A stretch of DNA of 64,000 nt from Echinometra lucunter (GCA_029962745.1 CM057169.1:20490143-20554142), one strand, 5' to 3'. Counted from the first letter of the stretch, positions 48,250 through 59,574 are shown. The notes: generated by a model not told the origin, from the sequence alone. A program made the numbers and translations.

Positions 48250-48533
48250 TAGAGGTGTTGTGGATCAGTGGATAAGTCTCCGGACTTTGAACCACAGGGT
48301 CCGGGGTTCAAATCCCACCGCAGCACTCGCGTCCTTTGGCAAGACGTTTATCTACATTTGTCACTCTCCACCCAGGTGTAGTAAATGGGAACCCGGTAGG
48401 AAGTAATTCCTTGAATGCTCGAGCGCCTGATCAGGGTAGCCGTGCTAAAGCCGGGGTAATGATATGCAGCGCTTAGAAACATTTGTATTAAGCGCTATAT
48501 AAATGTTGCATATTATTATTATTATTTATTTCA
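48250..48533 (+). mobile_element. tRNA-derived SINE, nearly complete
   Basis: tRNA-like head GTTGTGGATCAGTGGATAAG..., B box GGGTTCAAATCCC at 48302-48320, body with ACCCGGTAGGAAGTAATTCC, and 3' end TAAGCGCTATATAAATGTTG followed by (ATT)n. Anticodon and T stems do not pair fully, so this is not a functional tRNA. Confidence 0.8.
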
Positions 48534-48820
48534 ACTTTATAGACAGTAAACAAATTATCTACAGCGAGGTATGCATATGAGGTATGAGGTATGCGGTTGG
48601 CAACTTGTTGCATGCCGAGCTGTACTGTCCGCTTGTGTCGCCTTAATTTCTCACTGTCAAAGGACTGTTCCGCGCGTATTGAACTTGAACTAGGCAGAGC
48701 TAGCTAGCTGCGGGGCGCGGGGAAACTAACTAGAAAAGAGTAGATCTAGTGCGAGAGGCCGCCCTGACTATTGGCCAGGAAAATTCGACTGAAATAGTCC
48801 CGAGAAAAGGCCAGTTACCA

Positions 48821-48828
48821 TATATATA
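48821..48828 (+). promoter_or_regulatory. TATA box upstream of candidate small gene
   Basis: TATATATA 48 bp before the ATG at 48876, downstream of a GC-rich patch (48700-48725). TSS expected near 48850. Confidence 0.45.
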
Positions 48829-48875
48829 GGTCTTCGACTGAAGTCAGCAGTAAACGAGTGAGTCCAGAAATAATT

Positions 48876-48905
48876 ATGTCGACTACTAACAAGCCAGGCC
48901 GAAAA
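48876..48905 (+). CDS. Candidate first coding exon, MSTTNKPGRK
   Basis: Ten codons then the good donor AAAA|GTAAGA. A TATA box sits at a suitable distance. A possible next exon is at 49627-49692. Short length limits confidence. Confidence 0.35.
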
Positions 48906-49171
48906 GTAAGACGATTTCCTTTGCATTATTTTTTGCCTTCCGATCCACTGTCTTCATGCTTCATTAAATTAATGAAACTATCCCATTCAATAAAAAGACG
49001 TAAATATTGTTAATTTCATTCAAAAATATTTGAATTTTTAGGAGAACCCTTTATTCTTTTCCAAATAATTTCAGAATAGTTTTACATTCAGATAATAAAG
49101 AATGATCAATGACGGGTCATGAAAATAATTCGGTAAAATAAACTCTGAACGATGGCATTTGACAAAGAACC

Positions 49172-49350
49172 GGGCATTTTGGCTCTATGGATAGAGCGTC
49201 CGCCTTATGAATGGGAGGTCGTGGGTTCGATCCCCGGCCTAACGTTAGTCATACCAAAGACTTACAAAAATTGGACCTTCTGCCTTCTAGCCAGGCGCTC
49301 GGCATATAAGAATGGAGAAGGGTAATAATAACGAATTATGTTATGCAGGG
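49172..49350 (+). mobile_element. tRNA-derived SINE fragment
   Basis: GGCTCTATGGATAGAGCGTC (A box) and GTGGGTTCGATCCCCGGC (B box), then CCAGGCGCTCGGCATATAAG and an AAT-rich tail. Confidence 0.65.
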
Positions 49351-49437
49351 CCCGCTGGAAGATTAGCTAATAGGCCTACTAGGTAAAGTGGTTACCATGG
49401 GTAAATAAGGGCTATAGTAGTGTCAGCTATCTAAAAA

Positions 49438-49508
49438 AAAGTTTCTTCTTCTTCTTCTTCTCCTCCTCCTACTCCTTCTCCTCCTCCTCCTTCTTCTTCT
49501 TCTACTTT
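49438..49508. repeat. (CTT/CTC)n microsatellite
   Basis: Pyrimidine triplet tract. Confidence 0.9.
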
Positions 49509-49626
49509 CTAAAGGCGGATAAAGAGCTACAATTATTCCTATATTATCAATCCGTCAATCTCTACAAATTTTCAACGGTAATGAATGCATTTGTGTCTTT
49601 TCAACTTTGCATAATTATATAACAAG

Positions 49627-49692
49627 AGGAATACCGGCAAAGGGAATGGACAATGGACATCTGGAACAATTGGAAATGTTGTAAAACAAAAG
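49627..49692 (+). CDS. Candidate second exon (22 aa)
   Basis: Phase 0, open, ending CAAAAG|GTAAGT, a strong donor. Encodes RNTGKGNGQWTSGTIGNVV and KQK. The acceptor (ATAACAAG) is weak. A third exon was not found; the hAT-like element begins 28 bp later. Confidence 0.28.
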
Positions 49693-49720
49693 GTAAGTAG
49701 ACTAGATTCTCTTATCTTAT

Positions 49721-51898
49721 CAGTGTTGGAGGTCTCGAGACTAATCTTGTTTTCGAGACCAGTCTCGAGACCAGTATCCTTTGTCTTGGTCTTGGTCTTG
49801 GTCTTGGTCTCGAACCTCTGGTCTTGGTCTTGATCTTGGTTTCGAGCCTTCTGGTCTTGGATTTTTAGGCCGAGACCAGCCCGAGACCAGCTATAAAAAT
49901 AACGATTTTACACATTAATCTTTACGCTCTCCCATGTCGGTGCGCATTATTTACGAAATTACAATCATGTTACTGCGCATGCCTGCGGCGCCGCCGGCCC
50001 GGCCCCTGCACGATCATTGCGTACCGGCATCACTTGCCGACCAGCGCAGCTAAGTACGCGAGCGCGAGCTGCGAGAGATATGATGCAGAATCGAAGTAGT
50101 GCTAACATGCAACACATGTCCAGTTGAACCGGCCGTGGAGCTGGATCGAGCATGCATGAAGAGTGGACAGCATCCGCGAGAATCGTCCTTAAAAAAGCAC
50201 CCTAAACGGGGATTCAAGGGCAGGCCACTAGGACACCCTAAACACGGATTTTGTGCAGATGTCCCAGATTTGCACACCCTAAACAGGGATTTCATTAATT
50301 GTTGAGATATTCATACCCTAAACGAGGATATTCCCATTTTTATACCTTGAGAGTGATAGTAGGGTCCATTGAAAGTTTGGAGCCATTTTCATCTCGAGAT
50401 AATTCACTGTCTCATTATGTTTTACACAGGCGTTATAGGATTTTCCGTTCACGAGTCTTGTTACAGTCGGTCCCGCAGTCGGTGCAAATTACATACCCTT
50501 TTCGCATTTTAGATTATCGTGATTCAGGGGGCTTTTTTTTCATTTTTGGGCGTTTTTGACACTCTATTCGCGTTCCGCGCGTTCCGCGCCTACCCCTGAA
50601 AAAAATACCCATTTCCCGCGGTTTTTTTTCTGTCCACCCTTCAATGGAAGTGACCCCCCCCCCCCCCCGCCCGCCCCCGGGGGTGTGAAGAGAGATTGTT
50701 ATTGTTGTTGGTGGTGCGCACATATCGCGATAGCATATTTACTATTCTTAAAAGAAGTAAAGTAAAGAAAAAAAAAGCTCCCTAAAGTCCTTTACGAATT
50801 ACGAATAGCTTTAAAAAAAAATCAGAGAGGCTTTACAGAGCGAGGCAGTAGAGCAGGGGACAGGACACAGCGCCTTCTGCAAATTTCATTGGAAGAAATG
50901 GTGCCCCTATACATTAAAGCAGTGAGGGTATTTTATTTCTCAAAATATTTTTAGAGCTCGCTCGCTACTCGAGCTCGCAGTTACTTATTATATCTCACGT
51001 AATGCTCTTCAAGTAGTGAGTTGTAACCATAAATTCTTTATCTGTTCTTTTCCTGATGGTATTGTGCTAAAGCCCTTTCATTTCGTGTATTTTCTCTAAT
51101 ATGACCGGCTACTATGAGACCTCAAAAATGCATTGAAAACATAGCTTGGTAACCATAAGCAACATTAAAGTAACATTAAACAACAACAAACAATGATAAT
51201 CATGGAACATCCTTAAAATGAAATTGCTGTAGCTTTTGTCGCCAGCCTAGGCCATTCTTAATATAATGCAAATACCATGGCCTTCAGCAAAAATACTTGG
51301 AATTTTGCTCGCTCGCTTCGCTTGCTCGCAAATAGGTAAGACAGAGCAGTATAATGTAATTATAATCATATAAATATGAAATTAATATGTCAAAATGCCT
51401 CTTGAAAGTGTATTAGATAGAATGTAGGGGGTATATTTTCCTTCTTGTGTTCACCTTCTGTAAGTGCCCCCTTCTCCCCCAAAGTGCCTTTTTCGCTGGT
51501 CCCCCCCCCCCCTCCCTACTTTGCAACATGCTCCGCCGCCCCTGATGAAAATATGATTTATAACATTCCTTGTTAATTGTTCATTTCATTCAGCGATATA
51601 AAAATATTACCGACTGTTCATTAAGTGAAAGTATTAGGCAGTCTACTCCATAGTCCATAGGCCTACTGAATAACAAAAAGAAGTGTTTACTCGAAACGGG
51701 CATTATTTACTGCAAATTAGTGACAATTAAGTAAATGCTGGTCTTGATCTTGGTCTTGGTCTTGGTCTTGGTCTCGGAAATTGGTGGTCTTGATCTCGGA
51801 CCTCTGGTCTTGGTCTCGGACCTATTTTTCTTGGTCTTGGTCTTATCTCGGGGTGTCTGGTCTTGGTCTCGGATGGTCTGGTCTTGACTACAACACTG
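49721..51898. mobile_element. hAT-like non-autonomous element (~2.2 kb)
   Basis: Left end CAGTGTTGGAGGTCTCGAGA; the right end is CAGTGTTGTAGTCAAGACCA on the other strand. Flanks TATCTTAT (49713-49720) and TCTCTTAT (51899-51906) match at 7 of 8 positions. Subterminal GGTCTT/GGTCTC arrays fill 49735-49890 and 51737-51890. The interior has no transposase frame and holds the CCCTAAAC repeats and a poly-C run. Confidence 0.75.
50185..50690. repeat. CCCTAAAC minisatellite with poly-C end, inside the hAT-like element
   Basis: Four or five units with CACCCTAAACANGGATTT between 50195 and 50335, and a poly-C/GCCC run at 50653-50688. Looks like a truncated member of the capped class at 42445 and 46476; no left cap seen. 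Confidence 0.5.
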
Positions 51899-51915
51899 TC
51901 TCTTATTCAGCTGTC

Positions 51916-51930
51916 GGGGGGGGGGGGGGG
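51916..51930. repeat. Poly-G tract
   Basis: About 15 G just after the hAT-like element. Confidence 0.9.
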
Positions 51931-52239
51931 CACTCATTATATTATATGCGGTGGATATGTGCTATGGAGAAAACACTCATTTTTGCACTGAAATTTCATT
52001 TCCAAAGCATAGGCCTACCATTTTTTCCTGTTGAGAAAAAGAAGAAAGAGAACAATTTCAAAGCATCGATATTTTTTTCATTCCGTCGGTCCAGCCGCTT
52101 CGCTCCGTTCCCAAGAACATAGGCGTAGGAAGCCCCCCTCCCGGTCAATAACGTGGGGGCGAGAATACCCTTCCGCCCACCCCCACCCTCAATTTTTATG
52201 CCTGAAAGGGGGGTTCCAAGCGAGGGGAAAAAAGAAGAG

Positions 52240-52332
52240 GAAGGAAAGGAAAGAGGGAAAGAAAAAATAAAGTAAGGAAAGAAAAAAAAAAGAAAACAGA
52301 AAGGAAAGAGAAGGAAAGAAAAAGGGAGAATC
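52240..52332. repeat. Purine-rich (GAAAG) tract
   Basis: A/G only over about 90 bp on plus. Confidence 0.85.
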
Positions 52333-52424
52333 CTGGAAGCGCTTCGCTCAGTCGCATTTTTAGATATATTAACCAATGCCGATTTTGTTAATAATTGATA
52401 TATTCTTATGAAATTCATTTTGGT

Positions 52425-52700
52425 TTATTTATTTATTCATTTATTTGTTGTTTTATTTATACAGGGTAGTATTGTCAGTTACAGAACTGCTTTCCACAAC
52501 TGCCCTGTCCGCGTTATACACGGTTACATAAAATTAAGCCATTGTAAATAATCAAACGCACAGAATTAATTTATTTACATATCATACAGAATAACCAAAC
52601 AGAATAAGAAGTAAAAATACAATTCGAACAAGAAAACATTAGAATAATAAAAACAAGTCAACATTTGAAAACAAAAATCGAAATTATTCAAAAGCAATCG
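52425..52700 (-). mobile_element. CR1/L2-like LINE 3' UTR, minus strand
   Basis: The minus strand has CGGGGCAGTT-like GACAGGGCAGTTGTGGAAAG, then CTACCCTGTATAAATAAAAC and an (AAATA)n tail at 52428-52445, in the same layout as 39990-40062. Confidence 0.6.
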
Positions 52701-53042
52701 TAAACAAATATCATTGTTAAACCGAACATTAAGAGACTACAGTCGGGATATTTTCTGAAGTTTTACTTGTGGATTGTCCGGACGATTCGTTGATGACATA
52801 ATTTCTTTTACGTATTGTGTCATTAGCTAATACTATTCTTCTACTATAAATAAAATAAAATGTTAGCAATATAATAACAAGGAATCGAGCGGCAAGTTGA
52901 CCTAAAGAGATGAATTATCAGAAGATAATGGCCTTTGGCCAATAGCCCCTTTCCACTATGAAAACGGAAGATGCCGATAAAATGTACATTACTCAGATTA
53001 TGAGAATGGAATAAGAATACACTAGAACCTCTTCTAAGTTTA

Positions 53043-53480
53043 CAGAATTCTCCTTTTTTTCTCGTTCCCTCGGTTTGCTCGCTCATAAAATCTAGAAACA
53101 AGATAGTTTCGGGCAGCAAGCACCTCATACGTACTCCAGCAGCGAGAAGCCCGAATTATGATCCACTCCTTATGAAAGCCCACGACTGAATGTCTTTAAA
53201 GAAAATAATTTGTTGTCAGTCTCTCGATTCGCTCGCTCGTAGAAAGAGAATGGTTTCGGACGGCAAGCAAGGTGCCCAAATAGAGTCATATTCGACCGAC
53301 ATAGGCGATCAAATTATTATTCAGAGATCCTGTCGGCTTATAGAGTATTTTGGTGATGAAATAACATTTCCCTACCAAAACAGAGTTCATATATTTTTTT
53401 CTCTCTCGCTGTGCTCGCTCGTAAACTATTTAGATATAGGATGGTTTGAGAAGCAAACCGTTTCGGCAAGCGAGGTAACT
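53043..53480. repeat. Degenerate tandem repeat, ~175-180 bp, three units
   Basis: TCGCTCG and GGTTTCGG...GGCAAGC recur near 53060, 53225 and 53405-53470. Confidence 0.5.
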
Positions 53481-53575
53481 AAATATATAATTTAGATCTC
53501 TCATAGGCCCATGATGTATTTTGATGACGAATTATCACTTTTGCCATGGAAAGGAGTATTCCTCATTCATTCATA

Positions 53576-53587
53576 TACATACATACA

Positions 53588-53628
<41 letters not shown>
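53576..53628. repeat. (CATA)n/(CA)n microsatellite
   Basis: CATA units pass into pure CA. Confidence 0.95.
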
Positions 53629-53630
<2 letters not shown>

Positions 53631-54160
53631 CACAGTATTCAGAAATAAAAATGAAAATACTAATAATGTGCTTGATAAAAGTATTACTTATATAATTTCT
53701 ATCTGAGCAGAAAATTGCCAACCGGAGATTGCTCAGTCATCGGCTGCTCTCACTGGAAATATGGAAATATGGTTATTGTTTAATGGACAACAAGTGGATC
53801 AAGAACAAATTAACTGAAGTGGTTTCCCTACTTTGTTTCAAATGGTACCCAATTGATCTAACTGGTTTCTGTTTCATTTTACCTGGTCAAATTAAAAATC
53901 AACTGGAAACCAGTTAAAATGTCTAACTGGCCAAACTGGTTTTTCCTTCTGGGAAAGCCCTTTTTATGCTAATAGTATTGGACTAAAATCTTATTGTATG
54001 AAATTGTAGTCGCATCTTCAGGAGTTTACCTACAAGCAGGAACTAAACGCCAAATCAAATATCGATACCGCTCGAAGCAAGAACAAGGCCCTAAACTCTT
54101 TTCTCATTTGCATAATTTTCTCATCTCATCTCTTGTGCTCACTGAAGCGTAACACACTTT
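53629..54160. other. No gene; short AACTGGTTT-type repeats
   Basis: 53850-53950 has several copies of AACTGGT/ACCAGTT in both orientations, perhaps the end of a foldback element. Not resolved. Confidence 0.35.
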
Positions 54161-54294
54161 CTAACATCTTTTGACACAAGAGCAAAGAGCTTGTAGAATT
54201 TTGATGATAATGTAGTGGCAATCCTCATGCATTGCAAATTCTGATGGCTTCATTGGTTGTCATATTGACATATGGGTGTCATACTCTGGCCAGG

Positions 54295-54995
54295 GCCCAA
54301 ACTAGGAATACTTTGCCTGACCAAATACAAAGCTCCCTTTCGCTTCAAACGTTTTCACGCAAGATGAAATTGTATCTGATTACCAGGTAAGTATGTGTTT
54401 ATCATGCTGGATTCATTTTTGTATATGAATTATAGTACTTGAAAGCAAAATATGTCTAGTTTGTTATACTATTTATACCACTGATGTGCTCAATCACGTC
54501 TTTATATATTTTACATATTATGCGAGTGTTTTTCTCCTTCCCTCATAATACTGGGACGGACAAAATGAGATGTGCACTGCCTTGCATTTGCTAAGTAGTT
54601 TTAAGTCCAATAAGGTCAATATCAATTTAATGATATTTTTCTACTCTTACAAAGTTACTAATTAGCGATGATTTAGCTTGTTACCACTGTAACTTTTCAT
54701 GATAAAAATGCCACCCTTTCCCTTTTCAATATAAACTTTTCGACTTTTACTTCTACCCCAATATCATTATAACGTCAAATAATGTTTGTGTATTTGTACA
54801 TTACATGTTCTTATTAGTACTGTCATTTTGTTTCGGCGTCCCAAATACATGCTTCGCCTCCCGGATGTTCGCCACCTTCTCTGTACATGCCGTATTATAC
54901 CGGTATATTGGAATTGTGTACATTATGTTAATGAATCAGAAGGAAAGAAGTGTTAAATTTAATATCAGTTTCAGTAGGTGGACGAATGTATTCTG
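54295..54995 (+). pseudogene. 5'-truncated LINE fragment in copy 1
   Basis: TRNTLPDQIQSSLSLQTFS then RKMKLYLITR and a stop at 54388-54390, the C-terminal pattern of CR1/L2-like ORF2. The remainder is 3' UTR-like. Bounded by comparison with the empty site in copy 2. Confidence 0.65.
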
Positions 54996-55180
54996 AAGAA
55001 CGGGTGAAAGCATTTTTATCAGCCTATTTTAACAGCCTCAGAGAACTGAATGCTGAAGAGACCAATGTAGAGATATTGGACTTATCTTTTTATATTTCCT
55101 GAGCAATTAGGAGAAGTCATCGACCATCCCTCTTACTAAATTTGAATGGAAGAACCTTGGTTGTGTGCCAAACTTATAAG

Positions 55181-55187
55181 TATATAA
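55181..55187 (+). promoter_or_regulatory. TATA-like box of small gene copy 1
   Basis: TATATAA 80 bp before the ATG; aligned to the better TATATAAAA in copy 2. Confidence 0.45.
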
Positions 55188-55266
55188 CACCGTAATTATT
55201 GTAAAACGTTCTATTACTTCTTTCCCTTCATTAAATATTGTTACATCTATTCCTCTGCAATCTACA

Positions 55267-55331
55267 ATGAGCGATACATCGGGAACTTCAAAGAACGAAC
55301 CACCACCTAAAAAGGATGCCACTGGCTCTAC
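55267..55331 (+). CDS. Exon 1 of the 46-aa gene
   Basis: ATG after CAATCTACA. All differences from copy 2 within this exon keep the frame, including a 3-nt deletion. Confidence 0.5.
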
Positions 55332-56352
55332 GTAAGAGCAACCTTAAAGTTTTTCTTTTGCTATCGTTTACAGTATCTGAATATCTGAATATTCTGAAGA
55401 ATCATCTTGTGCAAAAGTATCATCTGTGAGTTCATAACTAAGTTCTTGGATGAAAATATTACCGCGATTTATTGTCGCGTCCGGAGGATTCGTGCAGTCG
55501 AAGTAACTTTAAATAGAACGAAAAATACTATTTTGAACAAGGCTTATTCCACCTTGCATGGAGTGGAAAAGGTCTGGCATGGTAAGAATACATCATGCCA
55601 CCAACCCCCTCTCCAGTAAAAGAGAAGAATTTACTATTTGCTTCAATATCATAATTTGGAATCGTTTTGCATGGAGATATGGCAAACGAGCCTGGAAATG
55701 TAGTATTCTGTGGTATGAATAGTTTGAATAGTTTTTTGCGTCTACATTCCCTCTTTCTTTTTGTCTGTTTCGAAATTGCTTTGGGATTTTTTTTTTCCTG
55801 TTTCCAATTTGTTATTACCGATAAATTGTTTTATTAGGTGTTTGCAGTTGTTGCTTTTTGTTAAGACCTCTGTATTAGGAATTGGCATTTTCTGACTCAA
55901 ACAAACCCTAAATAGAATCTCAACTTTTTAAAAATTGCTGAAGTGTTAAAATATCTACGAAAATGTCTTTTTACCCGCATAATCATAGAATAATTGAGAT
56001 CTTGTACATTTTCTATAATAGTAAACTTAGATCATATATGTATTTCAAATTATAAAAGGTTCTTTTTATTGATTTTATTATTATTTCCGCTGTTCAGGGG
56101 ATCAAAGGTCAAATTCATTGGACAAAAAGGTAAACTTTTTTGAAAATGTAAAAAAAAATAAAAAAAAATCAGTAATCTAAAAAAAAAAAGACCCCCCAGC
56201 AATTTCAAAAATTATCGTTGAAAGTGTCTTGGTTGATGTGATTTCCTTACGATTTCTTTCTGCTATTTACAATTAGGGGCACATCTGGAGTTACAGCGAA
56301 TGAACCGCCCAAACATAAGGATAAGAAGGATGGCAACAAAAGCAAGAAATAA
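55267..56352 (+). CDS. Small hydrophilic protein, 46 aa, two exons
   Basis: Exon 1 is 55267-55331 (donor CTAC|GTAAGA, phase 2); exon 2 is 56277-56352 (acceptor TTACAATTAG). The joined frame is 46 codons plus TAA. Exon 1 gives MSDTSGTSKNEPPPKKDATG and ST. Exon 2 begins GTSGVTANEPPKHKDKKDG and ends KSKK. The two exons encode related motifs, GTSxxxNEPPxK, as if one arose from the other. No signal peptide, membrane segment or known domain; basic, probably disordered. The duplicate at 61590 keeps exon 1 open. A structural or DNA/RNA-binding role is possible but unsupported. Confidence 0.5.
56277..56352 (+). CDS. Exon 2 of the 46-aa gene
   Basis: Phase 2 entry fits exon 1. It ends in a Lys-rich tail and TAA at 56350-56352. 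Not present in the window for copy 2. Confidence 0.48.
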
Positions 56353-56359
56353 GTATGCC

Positions 56360-57020
56360 GTCTTTTTAAACTTTATGTTATAGACCATGTTTTGAATCGT
56401 CAATTATTCTACGCCTATTACTACAAAAATAACCCAGTCTTAGCTCAAAACAGCAGTAACTTGTTTATAAATTTAGTATGTGGTCTGGACGGAGGATCCA
56501 GCTTCAGTGGATTTTTTTTCAATCTAAAAACCTGAGAAGATCATTTTAGGGATGAAATTTAAACTCAAATCCCTACAGCGGAAAAGACAACAACAAAAAA
56601 AAACCGCTTGATCAGTTTTATGAGTTTTCATTAGGACATGGAAAATTACTGAGATATAATACGTTAATAATCTAACCAAAGACAAAATAGTAAACCTTAC
56701 TCGAGGGTAATCAATCTTGCATTTCATATTTGTTTTACAAGATTATTACTGAAATAACATCAAAATTTGGGGTGTGACCTAACCTTTATTGCTATAGCTG
56801 AGATTGTATTCACTTACATGTATATTGTCTTTCATTTATCTCTTTGGTGCCGCATAGCTTCATTGGCGCCTTATGTGGGACCCTAGATCAGATCGCTGGC
56901 TACGCCATATCCGTCATTTACAAGTAAATCGAGCCACATTATCCACATCATCCAGTCTCTCACATACTTTGTCATATTGCCGAAAAATAGGATAGGCCTA
57001 TACATACTTCATGGGCGTCA
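56360..57020. other. Presumed 3' flank of the small gene
   Basis: AT-rich, no repeat or exon supported. Confidence 0.35.
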
Positions 57021-57025
57021 ATAAG

Positions 57026-57042
57026 GGGGGGGGGGGGGGGGG
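57026..57042. repeat. Poly-G tract
   Basis: About 17 G. Confidence 0.9.
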
Positions 57043-57242
57043 CAAGGGGACACTTAAAAAAATGAAGGGTAGGGGACATAACAGTGTATGCACCTAAATT
57101 TTAAGCCGAGGATCTTTTCTTTCTCTTCCTCTTTCCTTTTTTATCTTTTTTCTTTGTGTGTGTGTGTGTTTGTGTGTGTTTGCTTGTTTGTTAGCCTTTT
57201 TGGCTAATATGTCCCCCAAATTTTAAGCTGAAGACTATCTTT

Positions 57243-57590
57243 TTATACCCTCGCCAAACGAAGTTTGAAGGGGGTATACAGGAATTAGCGTACGGTCGGG
57301 CGGTCGGTTGGTCCGTTGCAAATCTTGCGGATCGAGCTACTTCCTCATTTTTCGAGCAATGATCATGAAATTCGGCGCACACATCGGTATTCGGATGAAG
57401 ATGTGTAAGACACATTGTTTCAATGTGTCAGAAACTGTGTTGCCATGGTAATAGCATATTATTGCAATAAATCGGGGGAAAATCATGCGGATCGAACTAG
57501 TTCCTCATCGAGCAATGCTTATGAAATTTGGCACACACATTAGACTGGGGATGCGAATGTGCAAGACATATTTTGTGCATGTTATTGTTG
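57243..57590. repeat. Dispersed element with two ~160-bp units
   Basis: A head palindrome-like TATACCCTCGCCAAACG... GGGGGTATA, then two units starting GCGGATCGAGCTAC (57327) and GCGGATCGAACTAG (57487) that share CGAGCAATG, GAAATT(C/T)GGC and CACACAT. Similar in layout to the 157-bp array but unrelated in sequence. Confidence 0.6.
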
Positions 57591-57599
57591 TTGTTGTTG

Positions 57600-59560
57600 T
57601 CATCCACATGTTATCGAGTTCATAGACAGAACATACTCAACACCTGCAGAACAGCGAAAGAGATTCCTATCGGACGACAGTTTTCTATATTTCTATGTTC
57701 CTATGTTTAGGGTACCTTAATTTCCAAAACATTAAGGTGACCATATTTGTTACAAATTTGTAGACTGTAAAATAAGTTTTTAAAAACAGCTACATTATCT
57801 TTTCTTCTTGCTCCCCATACTTTTTCTTCTTTGTCTTGCTCATTTTCGTCTTCTTTTTGTTGTTGTTGCTTTTGTTGTTCTTCTGGTGCTAATTTTCCCT
57901 CTTTCCCTCCCTCTTATTCCTTTGACAAGGAAAAGTCAAGAAAAGCAATATGCCGAAAAAGCCCGCTCTCTCTTACCCTTCACTTAAGTGTTTTGTTCTT
58001 CACTGCTCGTAATTCTCATTTTTTTCTTGATTTTCGAAAATACTTTTTCCTCTGGTTGCTTTGCAGGCCGTCAGGAGTGACAAATGGCTCAACTGGCCTA
58101 GGAATTCAGTTTCTTTGATTCCGTCAGGACAAATTTTGAATAACAAAGAACACGTTTCAATTGTAAGAATAATTAACCGACATTAAACTGCTTTCTTTTC
58201 CTATTTTTACCTTTATAATATTTCAGATGATACAATTCAATAATCGCTTTTATTAAAAAAAAAATCCCTGCAGCCAAAGGCTTAATTTTGCTTGTTAAAA
58301 TGAGCTCCATTTTAACGCATTTACATAATGCATTATTTACAAACACTTGAGCATTATCGATACTTCAAATTACCCTCGTACAGCCATTAAAAAATCACTT
58401 TGAAATTACCTAGTATATGCATTTTCAAAAAGTTGTTGAAAATGAATTAAAAATATCGACAAAAAAGAACAACAACATTGCGACAATAGAAGAGGTGCAA
58501 TGCCTCAGTCATTTTATACAGGATGTTCACTATGTCAGAAAGTCTAATATTGAAATCATTGCATCGATGTTTGATATAAACTTTCAAATAGATATCCAAA
58601 AATCGTCACAGTAGTGGGTATAATAGAAATGGCATTGTGTTTTTGATTTACTGAAAAGTGTGCATCAGGTGAAATGTGTATACGAGATGATGAGTCAAAA
58701 ATTTACCAAAACCATTGTTGATAATTAAGACAAATTCAGAATAATATTCGTTCAGTCATGGTTAATGAAATTCCATTTGAGAGTTTTCCAATCGTTCTAT
58801 TCTTTTCTCAAAACAGTCGCACCAGCAAGGTTTCATATAAAGTAAAACCCTCTAGCACAAAATGATTGGCCATTTGCTCGTTAATGAATACATTTTTTTT
58901 TTTTTTAGGTATTCCGAATTCCCAATAAGATAGTTTACCATCCAACCCCTAGAACTGGAATATTGCTAACGTCTTTATAAAAGTATATTTTGGACAGGAC
59001 GTTAAAAGCAGGAACTGTTGGGAGCCTGAGACTCTCGGGCTATACCTTCATCTGTTGATGATGTGTTGTGACAAAAATAGTGTTGCATGTTCTTGATATC
59101 AAATTGTCACCCCACAGAGCCAGATAGCATTAAAGGTCATTAAGGCCATTTAGATTGCTCGCAATATATGAAGAGCTTGATTTGAAACACCGATATATGT
59201 AAACTTGAGACATTTGCAATTAAAGTTGTTAAAATATAAAGAAAATAAGAAGAAAAACAATGACACTTTAAGTCATAAATTGCAAACTTTCACCCTCGAT
59301 ATAAGTTTTTAATAAAGCTTACTGGCTGAACATATTAACAAGAGGACCTTATTTCATATTTCTGTGCGGTGTAATTTTTCAGTCTCGTTCCCTACGCCTA
59401 TAGACTCATTTTCTCGTGTTTCCTAAGATATATAAATTAAACATTAAATTTACACTGATAATAAAAGAATGTACTTACATTGTTTTATTGTTGCTGTTGT
59501 ATAATCAACTGATAATGCGAATCACATTTGGCGTGCGAGAAAGATGGAGAGCTTCAGATT
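57600..59560. other. No recognisable gene
   Basis: AT-rich. Short TTGTTG runs at 57585 and 57860. Frames here have no family resemblance. Confidence 0.4.
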
Positions 59561-59574
59561 TCGAAACATTTAAG

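Larger units (their letters stand above)
54170..56010. repeat. Segmental duplication, copy 1
   Basis: Matches 61195-62215 in order (AAGAGCAAAGAGC, CTGATGGCTTCATTGG, TTCTGAAGAACGGGTGA, the small gene's first exon, GGTCTGGCATGGTAAGAATA, GCAGTTGTTGCTT). It is interrupted by a LINE fragment at 54295-54995 that is absent from copy 2. Confidence 0.88.

Noticed and set aside
48250..48330. tRNA-Gln-like gene
   Set aside because: A and B boxes are present, but anticodon and T stems do not pair and a SINE body and AT-rich tail follow. The same holds for 7128, 44758, 45940 and 49172.
53740..53955. Inverted AACTGGTTT repeats as a MITE
   Set aside because: Several short matches in both orientations, but no consistent ends or target duplication could be set.
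56096..56141. Extra exon between the two exons of the 46-aa gene
   Set aside because: GTTCAG...AAAAG|GTAAAC looks exon-like, but its end phase does not fit the next exon.
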